Assembly: GCA_003117195.1 (NCBI GenBank)
Contig: BDSI01000001.1
Coordinates: 1-64,000, forward strand
DNA from: Eudorina sp. 2006-703-Eu-15
Taxonomy: Eukaryota > Chlorophyta > Chlorophyceae > Chlamydomonadales > Volvocaceae
DNA length: 64,000 nucleotides
Direction of reading: 5' to 3'
Part shown: piece after piece, positions 43,787 to 55,173 of the stretch
Numbering within the stretch: the stretch's first letter is position 1
How the letters are laid out: each line of letters starts with the position of its first letter
Notes under the pieces: generated by a model
What the model saw: only the letters and a program-made list of their open reading frames with translations
What the model was told of the DNA's origin: nothing
Database searches by the model: none
Program-made: the position numbers and the translations under genes

Positions 43787-46700
43787 GTGGTAGTGTGTGA
43801 CGTCCTTCATATGGCAGCAAAGCACGGCAGCTGCTGCTCCCTTGGAACTCAGTGCGACGATGACCCGTCGGTGCGACCGGTCCCCTGCCTCCATCCCTGG
43901 AGCGCACATCTTCATCATTTTCCGGCGAGACGCATACACTAGGTAGGTGCACTTGGTGGCACGCGCCGCCGCATCCATCACGCGGGCAGCAGGGCCTCCA
44001 TCAGTCCACCGCTATCCCTCACGCAAGTAATGCTTGCGTCCTCAAAACGAGTATGGCACCCGACGACGTCTTTGTCGCCTTCTTCTTTGTCGTCGTCGTC
44101 GTCTTCTGGCATCGGTCCGTTTGCATGTTGGCACGGCGTTGCTGTGTGGCACCCGCTGAGTTGCTCGGCTGGATAGGCTGGACAGCCTGGCTAGGGACGG
44201 GTGATGATGAGTACATGGCGGAGCATGGGCTGCTCGTCAGTCGACAATACGACACATACAGACCCACCTGGTGACCCGCGGGCAGGAGGTCTAGCGCACA
44301 CTGCATGCATGAGAGCAACACTGGTTGGCAGGATGCGTCACAAGTAAGCTGGCGGTCGCGGCATGGGCATACATTTATTGGATGCTGGGTTGCTGCGAAG
44401 CTGATTAGAGGCAGGTAACTAGGAATCTAGGATAGGATCGGTGCGCGAAGGCAGGCGGGCGGGTAGTTGTCTAGTTGCTTGGCCGGACCGAGTCCTGTTT
44501 TTAGCATTTGCAGGATTTGCTGTTGTGACATAACCCGCAGGTATGCTAGCTAGGTTACCAAGTTAGAATTATTTGGTCAGCGGTCCTCACACGGTTGGGA
44601 GTCTGCAGATGCAATGAGTGAGGATCACTCAGTTGATCGTTGGCGGTTGATGGGGCCTTGCGCCGATTATACATCGCGGCACCACTGATGCTGATGCGCA
44701 CGTTTAGGAGCCGATGCACGCACCCCTTAATATTCATTCAGGGTAGAGCGGAATCAGGAGACGGAGCAGGTGCACGCACCTCTTGTATTATTCATCCAGA
44801 GGAGCGGCGGCAGGACTGGCCGCTGTGTCTGTAGGTTTCGTGTGTGCCTGGCTGGCGTGCAGCATTCCGCATACACCTACTATACACGGGTATGGCCGGG
44901 CTTCTCATTAAACACCTACACGGCAAGCATGACATGCAAACGCCCGGTCGAGACTAAGGGTCCACCTTGTAACGGTTACATGCAAGCGTCCCCTGCCCCG
45001 CCGCCTGGTGACGTTTTCTTGTGCGGGTCTGTCGCGGTCTATCTGTAGAGCCTAGGTAGCTTGGCGGTCGGGATCGGATGCTGTTTGGCTGGTTATTAGC
45101 TGCCCGTCGTGCTGCACGGAACCCCAGGGGTGAGGTGGTGGCTCTGTGTGCGCGTGTGGTGGTGGTGCGTGAGAGAGTGACCGACTGCTCGTGTCTCGTG
45201 ATTGCGCTTTGGTGACCATAAAGTTAATTAGGGCCTATTGAGGATGGACCGAGCGAGCCCTTCCCGGGCATGCGTGGATGTAAGTGCGGGGGACCTCATC
45301 CATGTAGGTATCGTTGGTGGCTAACAGGATAGTAAGCAAGCTCCTGCTGAATGAGGCGCCTTGCCGACCGGGGAGCGAGGTAGCGCCGCACCTACCACAA
45401 CGCCTGGTACACCATCCCCGGATACACCTGGAAGCAGCCAGAGGAGACACGAAGACGCAGCCACGCGCTCGCGCTCGCACGGCGCGCCGTGTGCGCGTAA
45501 GGAGGGTGACCCAGTTGGGACACCCCCCGCCATATGAAGTAAACCCACCAGGAGTGGAGCAGTCCGGCGCAGTGCGCACGTGTGCTTTGTTTGGCTGCAG
45601 CAGTGGACGGACCGCCACACATGTTTGCAGGGACCTTTGGTTTTGTGGCCGCTCGTTACACTGCGCGCACAGCCGCACACATGATACAATGATACAAATC
45701 AACAAGTGAATCGTTTAACGAACACTTGATGCATCTGATGTTATGTTAACTTCATAAGGACATTGAAAAGTCGAATCTGTTGTTTGCGGCACCGGTGGCC
45801 AATATGGCACCAGCCGACAGCAAACAGCCGAGGCAATTGCAGCCGCTGTGATAGTGATAAGATAATAAAAATGACAATTTTATATATCGCATCTGCAATA
45901 TTTTGATGTTTGTAAACGACTTGCCCAACCCGCCCGGACGCGACCCGCCGCGTCGGTCGGGGTCACCAGGGGTCACGTCATGTCACGTCAAGTAGTCCAG
46001 GTCGCATCGGCCTCCAAGGATATATAAAAAATCATACGCATGGAATTTTTTTTATTAATTTTGTATTTTGTTCGAACAGCGGCCATCACATCGGCTGTCA
46101 CATCCCAACGTACTGATTGTCATATCGTCCGACAATAGCCACAACACGAACATACAGGCTATAAGCGAAGAAATGCATGTATGCATGTCATGTGATAAAA
46201 GTACAGGGAGCCTTCCCCCTTGTACTGAGGCTGAATTGCTAAGCAGTACTCGGCAAATTGCCACAAATCCCAGCACCTCAAGACGGCTCAAGCAGCCGCT
46301 TCCGCCGCAAGACAACAACTATTGAGCAATCACGTTTATAGTTCAGGTTCAATTACACAGTCTGAACCCTCCGCATCGGAGCACAAGCTCTGTACGAGGT
46401 GTACGGTGTGTAAGTCAAGTAAGCCGTTAGGTGCGATTACGTGGGACCATCAATCGCCTGGTTTGCAACGACCGACGGCTGGGATGTTAGCGCAACGATG
46501 TCGACGTGATCTTGTTCCTGTCGGATGTCTGGTGGCCAGCCACCGTGCCCGCCAGGGGAAACCCGGCGGCAGCAGCAGCCGCCTGCGTACGGGCGGCCCG
46601 GCCGGGGCAGCCACCCATCCCTTATCTTGCATGCATGTGTTACCTTGCTGCGCCATCAGAGCATTCAGATTTGGCATCTGATCTCGAGCTCACTTGGTCC

Positions 46701-46889
46701 CATCCCTGGTGCTGCTCTGAACCTCCGCCCCAACAGGTGGTGCAGCGGCGGCGACACTCCCCTCGCACCGGCCTGCCTGCCTGCCCGGACATCTGTGTTC
46801 CTTTCCTGTAGCAGTGTTACTGGTGGAGTAGGGGGCTCCCGGCGCCGACTGCGGGCTGCTGCTGCTACCGCTGCTGCCACGGCTCCACC
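43787..46889. other. Spacer between oxidase 1 and oxidase 2
   Basis: No exon chain or domain recognised. A GGGTCCACCTTGTAACGG segment near 44948 resembles one near 56530 and may be another retroposon 3' end. Short AT-rich tracts occur near 45860-45910 and 46020-46070. Confidence 0.45.
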
Positions 46890-49800
46890 ATGGCAACGTC
46901 ACGGCACACCCTGATGCCGCTCCTAGTCGCCCTCGCCGCGTCCTTCGCCTGCATGTCAAGGGGATCCTATGTGCACCAGCAGGGTACGCGGCCATCCTCG
47001 CACACTGGAGGCCCAGAGGCGGGCCGCTCCGCTCGGCGGCTGGCCGCGGCGGCAGATGACTTCCTGCGCAGCAGGAGCAGCACCACCCGCCAGCACGCCC
47101 GCGTCCACCGGGCGGGCAGCGCCGCGGAAGCGCACTCTGCTGTTCGGGCCGGAGGTCGCCGCTTGCAGCAGACCGTCTCTGTGTCCCGATCCGGTGCCAC
47201 GGCGACCGGGAGGAGGCCGCCAGCGCCCCGCGCGCCGCCTCCGTCACCTAGGCCGCCGCGGCCACCACCCTCCCCGCGCCCGCTGCCGCCATCACCGAGC
47301 CCACTGCCACCATCACCGCAGCCCAGCCCTCCGCAACCACCCGCCTGGCCACCGTACAACTCTTCCGCGGATGAGGAGGGTAAGCAGGGGGGATGGTAGG
47401 TGTGGGTTGGATGGACGTCGTTCAACATCACTGCCTCTGTAATGCATACACCTCCAGGGTTTAAATACCAACGGCCCTTTGTGGGGTCCACTGTAACATC
47501 GATCGCGACATCGATCCGTGTACTGCTAACCCGTTGCCTCATTGCAGTGGGGTCATAATCGACTTGTGGGGTGCTATACAACTTGAGCACACATTCCTAC
47601 CCAGCCGGATGGTGGCTAGTCATTGCCCCGCTGAACCGTCCCACCCGTGGTTGCAGTGTACGACAACCCAACGGGCGCTGTCATCCTTGGGCTCAACGAC
47701 GGCCCCATCGCGCTGCCCAACGGCCCCGACCCCAACCCGGAGGCCTACGGGCAGTGGTTCCTGGTGAGGCGGACCCGCGGCGGGACAGGACCGGTCTGTG
47801 GGATGTCTCTTACTCCTCTTGTACGGCGGCACCAACCGCCCAACTTGGTGGCTTGACGCGGCGGTAGAGACCCGTCGCAGCTGGTCCCGAGGGTAGCTGC
47901 ATGCAGGCCATGGGTTTCCAGCGTTGCTTGCCTTTGACGTTGCTGCTGGTTTCGAGTGGGTTCATGATTAAGAGGGGTATCACTGGATGAGGGTTCTTGG
48001 GGAGGAGAGGCGGAGAGACGGATTGTCGCGTGCTCACAAAGTCACAATACCGCCGCTGCTTCTGGCATCCATTCTGGCATCCGTTCGTGTTATTCCAGCT
48101 CTGGAATAACCGTGTTGGAGTTGTCGATGGTCATCTCGCGCGACTGTGTGTGTATGTGGGTGCAGCGGGGGCTGGGCAATGTGGTCGCCATCCACATGTC
48201 GCTCGTCCCGGGCACCGACAAGTTCTTCTTCATGGAGCGACCCAGCGGCCGACACCCGGACAGGAGCACCAACATCATCATCGGCTACTTCGACTACGCC
48301 ACGAACCGCTTCACCAATGTCAACTACACAGACGCGGTGTTCTGCGCGGGACATACAGTTACCCAGGTAAGGATGGGTGGGCGGGGGATGCTTACAATGC
48401 TCAGCTTTCCAAACTCTCCGTCCCATAAAGGATAAACGTTGACCCCGAGGGTCCCCAGCTATCTCTTATCAGACATGCCTTGCTAACGTTTGCATGCGGT
48501 GTGCTGTCGCAGGACGGCAACATTCTCGTTGTGGGCGGGCACATCGGCAAGCCCGGTCTCGCAGATGGCCTCAAGGGAGTTCGCATCTTCTCCCGCAAGA
48601 CCCTCACCCTCCATCGGGTGGCCAACATGACCTTCCCGCGCTGGTACCCGACCGCCACGCTGCTGCCCAGCGGCAAGGTGGTCATCCAGGGAGGCACTGT
48701 GGCCCCCAGCGCCAGTGAGTGACGTACCCAGCCGTCTTGGGGGTTCGAAGAGCATGCGGAGCGAGCGCGAGCAGATTTAGCGGGTGTGTGTTGTTCGCTT
48801 GTTCCACCGTCCATGCCGGCACGCCGACTCTTAGCAAATCCATAAACAACCACGCCTGCGTACGGCATCACAGGCAGCGCCAAGAACCCGCTGTACGAGA
48901 TCTGGGATCCGGCCAGTCCGACACAGCAGCTGGTGCAGCGCAGACAGTCGGTTGGCATGATGACTCAGACCAGCAACATCTTCTACCCCAACACGGTGAG
49001 GTAGGGTGAGGTAGGGTGAGGTAGGGTGAGGTAGGGTGAGGTAGGGTGAGGTAGGGTGAGGTAGGGTGAGGTGGTAGGGTGAGGTAGGGTGAGGTAGGGT
49101 GAGGTAGGGTGAGGTAGGGTGAGGTAGGGTGAGGTAGGGTGAGGTAGGGTGAGGTAGGGTGAGGTAGGGTGAGGTAGGGTGAGGTAGGGTGAGGTAGGGT
49201 GAGGTAGGGTGAGGTAGGGTGAGGTAGGGTGAGGTAGGGTGAGGTAGGGTGAGGTAGGGTGAGGTAGGGTAGGCACTGCTCCCGTACGATACGTGCAGTG
49301 AATCACAGCGTATGTTGTCGCGTTGTGCAAATTTCGCGGTATTCGGAAGCTGACTGTAACCCTGCGCAACCCTGGCAATGATGTTGCATGCCGCCTGCCG
49401 TACACCTGCCCCCGCAGTACGTGCTTCCCAGCGGTGACCTCCTCAGCGTCTGCTCAGCGTACGGCGAGATCATCGAGCCCTTGACGGGGGCCGTACGGAC
49501 AACGGTGCGTGAGGGCGGCAAAGCGGGGACCTGTATGTGCCCACTTGCGGATGTGCCGTCGAAGCTCTTCGCATTTTCTATTAAATTACTTTCATAGTTT
49601 CATTTTTTCCTTTTATATATCATATATTATATATTATAAGTATTTCGTATAAGCTCCATCATGTATACATTAATATTGTTTAATAATTATAATAAAATAA
49701 ATTAATATATTATCACTTGTCTTATCACTGTGGATGGCATCGCGCCCCTGCTCACGCACATCCCTGTACCTCACCTACCGCACCGCAGCTGCCGAGCTGG

Positions 49801-52043
49801 AGTGCCGTGGCTGAGGACGTGGAGATGGAGTACCCCTACACGGGCACCTCGGTGATCCTGCCTCTCGACCCCCGTGACAACTACACCGTCGAGGTCGTCA
49901 TCTTCGGGGGCCAGCACAACTACGGCTGGGTCAACACCACCGCCAGCCGCCTGGCCCTGCGTATCAAGGTCACCTACAATGACACCACTGGCAATTACTC
50001 TTTCGGTGAGCGCTCCTATCCCCACAAAAATAAATCACGACTCCGGGGGCCATAAAAGGGCCCTTGGGCCAAGGCATAAAACCCGGTACCATTCAGTAAT
50101 CCCGTAGAGACCCTGGTGTTCTTACGTCGCACCTGCGTGGATGGTCGACCATCGCTGCCCTCTGTCCCCAGGCGAGGGCTGGACTGTGGACCGCATGCCG
50201 TTGCCCCGGGTGATGGGCGACTCGGTAATCCTGCCCAACGGCAAGATCGTCGTCCTCAACGGAGCTGCGGTAAGAGGGGCCCAGAAGGGGAAATAAGTGA
50301 GGAAGCCTCGGCTGTCGCCGGGGCTGTCACCGATGACCCGCGGGGTCCGCTGTAACATCCTAATAATAATTTGAAAGTATAAAAAATAATTGATAATTTG
50401 ATTCGTAGATTATATATCAATACAAATAGTAAGAATCGCATTATTCATAATAAGAATAATTAGTAATATCCTGGACGAAGTAAAGCGTGGGTGAAGCGGG
50501 CCAGCAGGAGGATGTACTCCATAGTCACCTGCTGCCGTCATTAGTCACATGACGCGACGTGACGTGACGTGACGTGACGTGACGTGACGTGTAATGTATT
50601 CCCGCGTGGGTGAGACCACTCATGGGCCACGGCCTGTTGAATCAAGGGAATGACGGGCTGACTACATCAGCATAAACGATTTCGGGCTTGGCCACTGCAG
50701 AAAGGCCTCGCGGGCGATGGTGTCGCTGGCGGCGCGAGCAAGGCCAACGAGCCCAACCTGTGGCCCGTACTGTACGACCCCAAGGCGCCGGCCGGCAGTC
50801 GCTCACGGCTCCTGGCCAAGTCCATGACGCCTCGGCTGTACCACTCAACCGCCGCATTGACACCCGACGGCGCCGTCCTGGTGGCGGGCTGCGACCGCTG
50901 CGACGCGACCAGGTGGGTGAGGCGGCTGCCTAATCAGGCAACCGGCCGTGAAGTACTCATGGGCCCGTGCTGTTCTCGACCAACAGCTCGCAAGCAATTA
51001 ACTCCTCCTGCCGTATCTGTTGCGTGTGACTCCTCGTCCAAGCGCGCCGCGCCCAAGTCCTACAACACTATTTTTTTGCGTTCGCAGGTTTTGGGCCACC
51101 ACCCCTGGCGGCTTCATCAAGTCCCCGACGGGCGGCCCCGAGTACCGGGTGGAGGTGTTCCAGCCGCCGGGGTTCACTCGCGAGGCCGCCAAGCCGCAGA
51201 TCGCGTCCCTCGACCCGGCCACCTGGGACCCCGAGGACAGGGTCAACGTGATGCAGTACGGCCAGCCCTTCGCCCTCGAGTACAACATGACAGCTGCGGG
51301 GGGCGTGGTGACGGCCGCTGTGCTCGTTGCGCCGGGCTCCGTGACCCACTCCACCAACATGAACCAGCGGCTGGTGAGCGGGCGGCCGGGGCGGGGGTAG
51401 GGGTCGGGGGGGAGGGAATGGGCTTATGGGGGTTGAATGGACGCCTGTGTTGTCATGGGGAATGGGCACCTATGCAATCAGCGTATGTACGCCATGGCCA
51501 GCATGCAGGTTGCAGGAGACGAGCAATGCCTGATGTGGGGCTCAGTCCCGGACCCCACCAGCCAAAGGCCTTGCGAGGACATGCTTTTCCTGCTCGTGAG
51601 GTATCTCCTCCGACCCCCGTCCCGTCCGTCCGTCCGTCCGTTCCTCGCAGGTGGTCCTGGAGATCCTGGATCAGGACACGGACAGCCGGTCGCTGGTGCT
51701 CCGGGGGCCCCCTACCATCAACATCGCCCCTCCCGGATGGTACATGCTGTTCCTGCTCAATGGCGACATGTACGGCAGGAGTGCATGGGTGCGGCTGCCC
51801 GGGGACGCACCGAAGCTCGACTACCTGATTCCGGGGCTGGCGAGGCCGCCAACCGGCAGACCGCCGTCTCCGCCGCCTCCTGCGCGGTCCCCGCCGTCGC
51901 CATCCCCTTCGGCGCCGCGTCTCCCGTCGCTAAGCAGCCCCCCTCCGCATCTCCCGTCATCTCCGCGCCGGCCTGGTCCCGCGCAGCCCTTGTCAGCTCC
52001 TGCTCCGAACACCCTCAATGAGACACCAGCGGAGGACCGCTGA
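46890..52043 (+). CDS. Secreted glyoxal-oxidase-like copper radical oxidase 2
   Basis: Exons: 46890-47379, 47657-47763, 48166-48366, 48513-48714, 48874-48995, 49418-49504, 49789-50005, 50172-50269, 50701-50912, 51088-51373, 51651-52043; 804 residues. A signal peptide (MATSRHTLMPLLVALAASF) leads to a basic segment with RRLAAAADDFLR and a PPSPRPLPPSP linker to about residue 155. The catalytic set is complete: Cys259 (FCAGHT), Tyr311 (RWYPT), Tyr555-His556 (RLYHST) and His666 (GSVTHST). The pair Cys572/Cys575 (AGCDRCD) sits where galactose oxidase has its CxxC disulfide. A Pro/Ser-rich tail of about 60 residues follows the C-terminal domain. The exon layout matches oxidase 3 exon for exon, and the central part is nearly identical in sequence. 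The role should match the other copies: extracellular hydrogen peroxide production and possible matrix cross-linking. Confidence 0.92.
48996..49271. repeat. 10-bp minisatellite grown from a 5' splice site
   Basis: About 27 copies of GTGAGGTAGG start at the exact donor of exon 48874-48995, so each unit repeats GTGAGG. One irregular GGTGGTAGGG junction lies near 49069. The equivalent intron of oxidase 3 (57526 onward) has only two to three degenerate units. Confidence 0.95.
49600..49712. other. AT-rich tract in an oxidase 2 intron
   Basis: Over 100 bp of almost pure A and T in the 49505-49788 intron. The same intron of oxidase 3 lacks it, so it was gained or lost after duplication. Confidence 0.7.
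50322..50370 (+). mobile_element. Short retroposon-family copy, plus orientation
   Basis: Reverse complement of the 39451-39500 and 56571-56618 blocks: GATGACCCGCGGGGTCCGC, then TGTAACATCC and a TAA-rich tail. It runs straight into an AT-rich stretch to about 50465, within the 50270-50700 intron of oxidase 2. Confidence 0.65.
50551..50591. repeat. (TGACG)n microsatellite
   Basis: About eight GTGAC/TGACG units in an oxidase 2 intron. Each unit contains TGACGT, the core of bZIP binding sites, but regulatory use is not shown. Confidence 0.9.
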
Positions 52044-55000
52044 CGAACCACGCGCCGCGGCTGCAACCCTTGCGGTCACTGCCGGACGCAATCCCACGCG
52101 CACAGCACTGCTCAAGGACACAGGCTTTGCCCGGCTGGGCTACTCACTGTCGCGCACGGATGGCGCATGAAGTTAGTAGTCGACAGCATATCACCGTACT
52201 CAATCAATGGATTGTTGCTAATGGTGAATAAATGAACGTTACAGCGGATCCCGCGGGTCATCGCTTTGGTGAAAGCTGTAGCTTCCTCACCACACACTGC
52301 AGAAGCGAAACCATGGATTGATAAATTATCCATTTAGTGAACGTTACAGACTGTACGCATTACACTGGTGCGCGCCCCTTGTTTTCTGGGATGGCATCCC
52401 CTGCTTACCCAGCCCTTCAGCCCATCGCCGTGAGGTGGCCGGCGAGATGTTGCGGCTAGCTTATAAGCTTAATGCTTGGTTGGGGGGCTTTTGCTGCCTC
52501 CGGGAAGACTGACTGCTGAAGAAATTGCCGCGTGGTGTGACGGCGGTTACATCTCTGAGCAGAGCGCGCGTGTGGGAGACTAGGGCGGGCGTCGAGTTCT
52601 ATCTAGGGCGGGCGTCGGGGTCGACAGCTGTCTGTACTACTTAGTGACCGCGCGTGGAACCGTAGTCACGCACGCATATGGGTGTGGAGAAGTGGGGAAT
52701 TGGATTACGGCGGTGTGCCTGGCTGCGCAGCCCTCACTACTGAGAACAGCGCAGGTTTGTTAGGTGAGCCACCCTCGGCTGCGACTTAACACCTCGTGTT
52801 ACACATACAGGGGTCCGTGTTATGTCTTGCGCGGGCGGACACGATCCGGCTCACTGCTGCAGTACATGAGACGCCTAGGACGCTGTCTGGGCCCGTTGGA
52901 TTTGCCCGTCGTCAGGACTGAGGGTCAACCTTGTACCTGAGGCACTGCCTGAGGCGCATTACCTCCAGGCTCCAACGGTTACTACTGTCGGCTGCCGCGG
53001 AATGCCGCAGAGTCAGGTTGCTAGCAACCCGAGTTGTTGTCGTACGAGAGGCCTGGCGCGTGTCCAGGGCGCACGAGGCTACCTCGTGCCCCATCAGCAC
53101 ACCGGTCAACAATACTTGTTCCGCTGTAATCGTACAATCACCCGTGTCTTCTCATGCACTGAATGAGGGAGCAGTTCTGCCAGGCAGGGCGTAATGCACG
53201 CTCCAAAACAGCGGATACCGGTAATCGTACCTCTTGTGCGGTAGAGGCGTGTGCGGGTGTTGGCTTTGGGAATTGTCGCGGGGGGGTCCAGACAATTTGG
53301 TGCTTTCCGATTTCGTCGCCCATCCCTCATGTTCCGTGCTTCCGTCCAGTGCAAGGATTCATTTATTTGCATACTCTCGTGTGCTTTGTTGGGCCTCTTC
53401 GTGTACTGTCCTTCCGTCGCACACCTACGACGCACATGCGCACAGTTCCCAATACGAGCTATGGACGGCCACAATACGGTCGAAGCCGGCGACGACACAG
53501 GGAAGCCAGAAACAATGCTAACGTGTTTTTTTGTAAGTTATTTGTTAACAACCATTTTGAATGTCGCAAGGAATGCCGTGGTGAACCTGCAATTCTTCGG
53601 GCTGTTTGAACGCTACCGGTATCGTTTTTTGGATAAAAATTACGCGAAAATCCTGTTTCTTACTAAACTGCAATCCTCTCTTACTGAAAGCGATTACTGA
53701 GTTCGATGATGCAATGTCGCTCTGGTTTTCCGTGCTCAGTGCAAGAGAGAGCAAAACCGAAATGGAGGAATGCGAAAAAGTCGATTTCAGAATGATAGGG
53801 TCCATAGGAAACTGCCATGCAACTCTTTTGAGCTACGACCAGGGCGCCTTCGAAGCTTCGATGCGCACTCCCTGACGGACTCAGGCGGACAGCGGGCGGA
53901 CGCCGCGTTGATCTTGCGGTTATCCAGGCATACGCCTGCGCCGCAGGTCGCTGACTAATGATTGTATATTTAAGACAGCGCTTACAAAAGACAGACAGGA
54001 CATTGTCGATCAAGGCGGTGACTGACGCATTATGCAACAACCGCGGAATGGATAGATTTGTACAGTTCAAAGAAGCTGTACCATTTGTAATCGAGAAATT
54101 CAAACAAACTAGTCATTCATTTGACAGCGTGTTATTCATCATCTGTACCGGAGTAATGGTTTCAGTGGCCCTTGTACCGCTTTTCAATTTTTCAGAATCG
54201 ACAACGGCCAACGGTGCCGAGCGACCAACCCCCAAAATACCGCCAAAACATTGCAGCTATATAGTTTTTACTCTGTGAGTAAATATCACGATTGGATTAA
54301 GTTAAGTTTTGAAACATCAATGAATGTGCTAGGGCCCACTACTCATCACCTCTTGTTGTAGTTGCGTGACGACGGCCCCAAGCAATCTTACCAGGCACAT
54401 ATTTCACGCCAACGCGCAAAAAATTTAACATTTGGCGAACCAACGATTGGTAAGAGCGTCGTCAGGTCCCTCGGCCTCGTGTCTCAGCTGTCATAGCCAA
54501 TCACCTGTCCAAGCAAGTAAGCCAACTCATCTCGCCCCTTCCCGGCGTGTCGTCCGTGTTACTTGTCATGCCCGCACTGCAATTGGCAAACGATGAGCAA
54601 CAATTCGCTTATTGGCATGTCATCCCATCGAAATCTTTGGCTGGCCGGTCCGCGATGGCACAGGAACGGTGCGAGCCGTGCGAGTCGCCGGCACCCCGCG
54701 CAGCAACCCATGAGGCAACAAATAGCGGTGCATGCAATGCAGTACATATATCCACGGCATGGGTCCATTCCTTTCTATTACGGTTGCCCGAGACCCGCAG
54801 CCCATCACGTCATCGCGTTTCACTCGCCAGCCTCATGCGCAACCACCCTATCTCCGGACGGGTCCAGGCCTGTAGACAACCCACCCCACACACACACATA
54901 CACATCCGCCGTCTGGGGCTGACTGGTGCAATGAACGAATGAACGTGCCATGTCTGCCCTGAGAGATCCCGCTCCGCATCCGGCCAAATCTGCCCCCGCG

Positions 55001-55173
55001 CACCTGTGTGCTTACGATCTCCACCTCCACAGGTTTACACACCCAGAGAGAGAAAGGCAGAGGAAGAGAGAGAAAGAGAGGGCAAGCGACGAAAGCGTTG
55101 ACACGTCTCCGGAGGGCCTGCCTGCCTGCCTGCCTGCCTGTCAGGGGCGCCAACTACTGCGAACAGCGGCGCC
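52044..55173. other. Spacer between oxidase 2 and oxidase 3
   Basis: Holds the 3' flank of oxidase 2 and the promoter of oxidase 3. Frames at 53163-53700 and 53606-53875 are short and have no recognisable domain. The stretch 53540-53700 is AT-rich. A possible retroposon copy lies at 52207-52320. Confidence 0.45.
52207..52320 (-). mobile_element. Probable retroposon copy with 8-bp flanking repeat
   Basis: ATGGATTG at 52207-52214 and 52313-52320 flanks about 98 bp containing AATGAACGTTACAGCGGATC and GCGGGTCATCG. This is the minus-strand form of the family's 3' end. Confidence 0.5.

Noticed and set aside
49000..49270. GGTAGGGTGAGG array considered as interstitial telomere repeat
   Set aside because: Algal telomere units are TTTTAGGG-like; this 10-bp unit instead copies the adjacent splice donor.
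49585..49790. AT-rich tract considered as a replication origin
   Set aside because: It lies inside an intron and has no repeat or motif evidence beyond composition.
53545..54280. Short frames in the AT-rich spacer considered as a gene between oxidases 2 and 3
   Set aside because: No splice-consistent chain and no recognisable motif; composition unlike the coding exons in this window.
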